A stretch of DNA of 64,000 nt, taken from Pristionchus mayeri. Lineage: Eukaryota > Nematoda > Chromadorea > Rhabditida > Neodiplogasteridae. A program made the translations under genes and the position numbers. Below the pieces are notes generated by a model. It was not told the DNA's origin, did not search any database, and saw nothing but the letters and a program-made list of their open reading frames with translations. The stretch spans positions 4,836,001 to 4,900,000 of the forward strand of contig BTRK01000001.1 of assembly GCA_036245805.1 (NCBI GenBank). The letters are read 5' to 3'. Shown here piece after piece: positions 60,905 to 64,000 of the stretch (the first letter of the stretch is position 1; each line of letters opens with the position of its first letter).

Positions 60905-62165
60905 ATACCTTCTTCCCATTGTTGTAGTATTGATCGAGAAAGTCCGTAGAGAGGAGGATGTCACTGGAAATTGAGCGATTCTCATATTTTTACCCTTTTA
61001 TCTATGCAAGTATAGATTTATGATATCAGTACAACATCGATTGTCCCCTAGCATAAACACTAAGATACTACCACTCTCGTCAAATAGCACGCTCTCGCCC
61101 TTATCAGAGAGAAACGAGCAATCGTCTGCCTCTCTTCAGTTTGCACGCTCTATCGACTCTCTGACTGGTGAGAGAGCGTATAAACTGAAGAGAGTCAGAC
61201 CATTGCTCGAAGCGAGCGAGTGTACGAATAGGGGACATCCTCCTGCTCCCTGATGCCCCCACACTTCCGTTCTCTACTCACTGATTCTCATCTGCCTCCT
61301 TCATCACTCTTTTCATTATCGATCGCTCCGCTGAGGCTCCAGCACGAAAATGAATCTGTAGAGGGGGTTACTGTATTATATTTATCACAATCTGTGGAAT
61401 ACTAAGCATATCACTATAATTTCACATTTGATGAATACGTGCAGCACATGACCACGCATATGTACCACATTTTCCCATTTATTTATTTTTCGACTGAGCT
61501 CAAGGAAGACATCCAAGTAGAACTATTTCATTAGCTTATACTGCTATCCGAAGCGCTCAATCACCGTGTGAAGCTCTTAACTGAGGGAGGCCATCTGAAC
61601 TCAGAGAAGCTCGTAGTGAAGAAGTAATTAGAGAGACCTGAAAATAATTATACTTTCATAAATATTAACTAAATTAAAAGTAATAAAATTTTGTAATACC
61701 ATTTTTTCTGTTACAGCGCTAGGGTATGTACGAATTACTCCCTCACTGCAATAGGTAAATGGATGATACAGCCCGTTAAATCAACGAAAAAAAGGCAATC
61801 CGTTTTCGGTTTCACCACTATAACCCTCCATCCCTCGTAGAGAGGATCGTCCTCACGAGGAAAAGAGAGCAGTCGAATCTGAGAGTGGATGGGAATTGCA
61901 CTTTGTATTATACACGCTCTCTTGTAGGAAGAGAGCGTTTAACGGCTGCCTCGTTCGACATCCATTGATAAAAAAATTTCAAAACAACTTTCACGATATC
62001 ACATATTTTTCAATATGCCCCGATATACTGATTCAAAGAAACACGAACATGGCAAGTGTACTCGCTAATTCTTCAATGGCACTGCCACAAAAGTTGCAGT
62101 AGGGATTGATACAATTTTAAAGGTTATAAAAGGAGAATGGATCACTTCTGTCATCAATCAGGATC
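60905..62165 (-). pseudogene. Third GT31 copy, scrambled
   Basis: Matches to GT31 exon 7 (60908-60966), exon 6 (about 61282-61355), exon 2 (about 61585-61637) and exon 9 (about 61808-61880), in an order (7, 6, 2, then 9) that the intact gene does not have. Then 61890-62165 matches intron 8 of the intact gene (14690-14880 and 16190-16215) without the palindromic element, an approximate empty site. Non-functional. Confidence 0.75.
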
Positions 62166-62167
62166 TA

Positions 62168-63532
62168 ACACGGGTCTCCTGTAAAAGTGTAGGAACATGA
62201 GTCCCTGCGGCTACTAGAAATTATTTAGTATCTCAGATTTCGATTAAACTTGGTTCATAAACATGGTCGAAGGTCAGAAGAAGGTTCAGCCAGTCAGTTT
62301 GGTGAAATCTGCACATTATCGATTTTTGTGATCTACCGCTTAAAATTGATGTATTTCAGTTTATTTTCATCGTACACGGTTCTGGTTGTCCTCATTTTGA
62401 TCGTCTTCGAAAGTTCTACAATATCTTAAGCAATGTCCAAAAGGATGGAAGCTGTTTTCATACTCATTTCACCTGAAAACCGATTTTCCAATCGAGAAAT
62501 CGATCATATCGCGACCAGTACCCGAACTTCCAATGAGTTTTATTGCTTCAATGGATTCTACGGACAAAGTTAGGGGGTGTCTAAGTTGACAATATTTCAT
62601 ATAACCATCCTCCCGATATCGATTTACTATGTAAGTTCGTGGACATAGCCTAATTTTGACCAAAACGGTTTTTTGGCTGTATTTCACTTTAAACTATCAG
62701 GTTGGCGAGAAAGTCTTTGTGTATGGATTTGTTTTAACACTGCTCTTCGCAAGTGCACTTTGGCGTTCTCTCGTTCCTAGTGTATAACAGTCAGTGATGG
62801 GCCTTTATAGCACGCCTCTCACCTAAGATTCGACTCAGAATCACCAGAATCTGGCATTGAGCAAAAATTCGAAATTGAGATTAATGCATTTTCTAACGGT
62901 TTTTTGGCTGCAAATTCACTTTAAACTAATCCAATCACAATTTGTAAAAAATGAAATCGAAAGCTCTTTTCGAGACGGAGAAAAGTCTTTCCGAGCAAAT
63001 TTGCTCCATAATCATTCGTTCTCGAGTTATTTGACGATAACTCCTATTGGTTGATAAAAATACAGAGTATATCGATTTTCTGGCTTCGTATACCAACAAC
63101 CCAATCGTTTTTATTCTTTCTATAGAATCTCCAGGCAAAATTAGGGGGTGTATATGTTGACTATTTTATATATATCTGTCCTCCCACTAGGGATTTACTA
63201 TGGGGGATAATCGACGTTTCCGGACTTGGTTATTTTTTTGCCCCCATAGTAATCCCATAGTAAATCGCTAGTGGGAGGACAGATATATGAAAAATAGTCA
63301 ACATAGACACCCCCTAATTTTGTCTGGAGATTCCATAGAAAGAATAAAAACGATTGGGTTGTTGGTATACGAAGCCAGAAAATCGATATTCTCTGTATTT
63401 TTATCAACCAATAGGAGTTATCGTCAAATAACTCGAGGAACGAATGATTTTAGAGCAAATTTGCTCAGAAAGACTTTTCTCCGTCTCGAAAAGAGCTTTC
63501 GATTTCATTTTTTACAAACTGTGATTATATTA
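62168..63532. mobile_element. Relative of the large palindromic transposon, with a ~290-bp-arm palindrome
   Basis: Starts with GGGTCTCCTGTAAAAGTG like 43630, and the next 120 bp match that terminus. Further in, 62930-63207 and 63243-63530 are near-perfect reverse complements with a short spacer. It interrupts a copy of GT31 intron 8 text (GGATCTAACA). A mariner end (CAGGTTGGCGAGAAAGTC) is inserted at about 62698-62885, and another mariner abuts at 63533. No coding gene. Confidence 0.6.
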
Positions 63533-64000
63533 TTAGGTTGGCGGGAAAGTCTTGTGTGTATTTTTCAAAAACTTTATTTCTTGAGGAAGGGAAAAGCATA
63601 CCTTCAATTATGCCTGTTCTCATTATTGAAAAAATGTGCCCAACGTACCTGCCATGTATGGATCCCTTCCCTTTAGAACCCGCCTGGACGCGAATGAAAG
63701 TATTGCATGATAGCATACTAGAGACTTCCACGATAATTGAACGACCTATCTCTAAGAGCATAGGCCAGGTCTGCGAAAAGCCAGTAATCTGACGGGGCCA
63801 TGTCAGGAGAATACGGGGGGGTGAGGGAGAACCATCCATCCCTATCCAGCCAGTTCCTGCTTGACTAGATTGGAGACCTGATGACGGGGGTCATATTGTT
63901 GATTGTACACTTTCTTGTCCTTCAGCCTTGGACGATCGACTTCCAAATTCAAATTCTGTAGGTATGTAACGTACTTGGCCCCGGTGATTGTCATATCATC
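63533..64000 (-). pseudogene. Mariner transposase, C-terminal part, broken
   Basis: The terminus ATTAGGTTGGCGGGAAAGTC is a mariner TIR. Reading minus from the window edge: MTITGAKYVTYLQNL, KVYNQQYDPRHQVSN (degenerate form of the family's HDNARPH block), VKQELAG then TAG, and after a frame change at a C run, PPYSPDMAPSDYWLF, the signature with the third catalytic Asp of D,D34D transposases. The stop and the frameshift make it inactive. The 5' part lies outside the window. Confidence 0.85.

Overview
The window looks like nuclear DNA of a nematode, most likely a rhabditine (clade V) worm. Genes are split into many short exons with GT–AG introns and TTTCAG-type acceptors, and at least one start codon sits just behind an isolated acceptor, as expected for spliced-leader trans-splicing. 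One gene has 31 exons, which fits a Pristionchus-like (diplogastrid) gene architecture better than C. elegans; that is inference and the species is not proven. There is a 500-N scaffold gap at 40489-40988. All gene models were built by eye from homology, splice sites and reading-frame phase.

Region by region. 1-650 holds decayed pieces of a BTB-Kelch paralogue (minus). 3007-6215 is a provisional small secreted or membrane protein gene, and 6412-10336 a PGAP2/FRAG1-like membrane protein gene (both plus; they could be one gene). 11325-12538 is a complete DJ-1 (PARK7) homologue (plus). 13914-18834 is a complete 13-exon family-31 glycosyltransferase (GT31; minus). 20634-34847 is a 31-exon BTB-BACK-Kelch gene of the IVNS1ABP (NS1-binding protein) type (minus). 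The phases of these four main genes close without a frameshift. 34.9-42.6 kb is gene-poor: palindromic elements, simple repeats, the gap and two TTAA-flanked MITEs. 42611-43334 carries the last three exons of a cysteine-rich, RING-like gene (minus). 43627-51324 is a large palindromic DNA transposon with about 2 kb inverted arms around a decayed transposase-like core, itself invaded by two nested mariner-type elements. 52381-53481 is another palindromic element.

From 53.5 to 62.2 kb the window is a junkyard of partial copies of the two minus-strand genes: BTB exons, then a 1.45-kb-armed inverted duplication carrying GT31 exons, a broken GT31 copy, Kelch exons and a scrambled third GT31 copy. 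The end of the window (62.2-64 kb) has a relative of the large palindromic transposon and the 3' part of a broken mariner transposase.

The most interesting items are the transposon at 43.6-51.3 kb with its C2H2/GWAL-type core protein, the family of three foldback elements sharing one terminus, short MITEs with 9-bp target duplications, and the repeated coincidence of a dispersed TACGGTA motif with 5' splice sites. The four intact genes have unrelated roles (GPI-anchor/membrane, redox/glycation defence, glycan synthesis, ubiquitin-ligase adaptor or actin-linked scaffold) and do not form a pathway.
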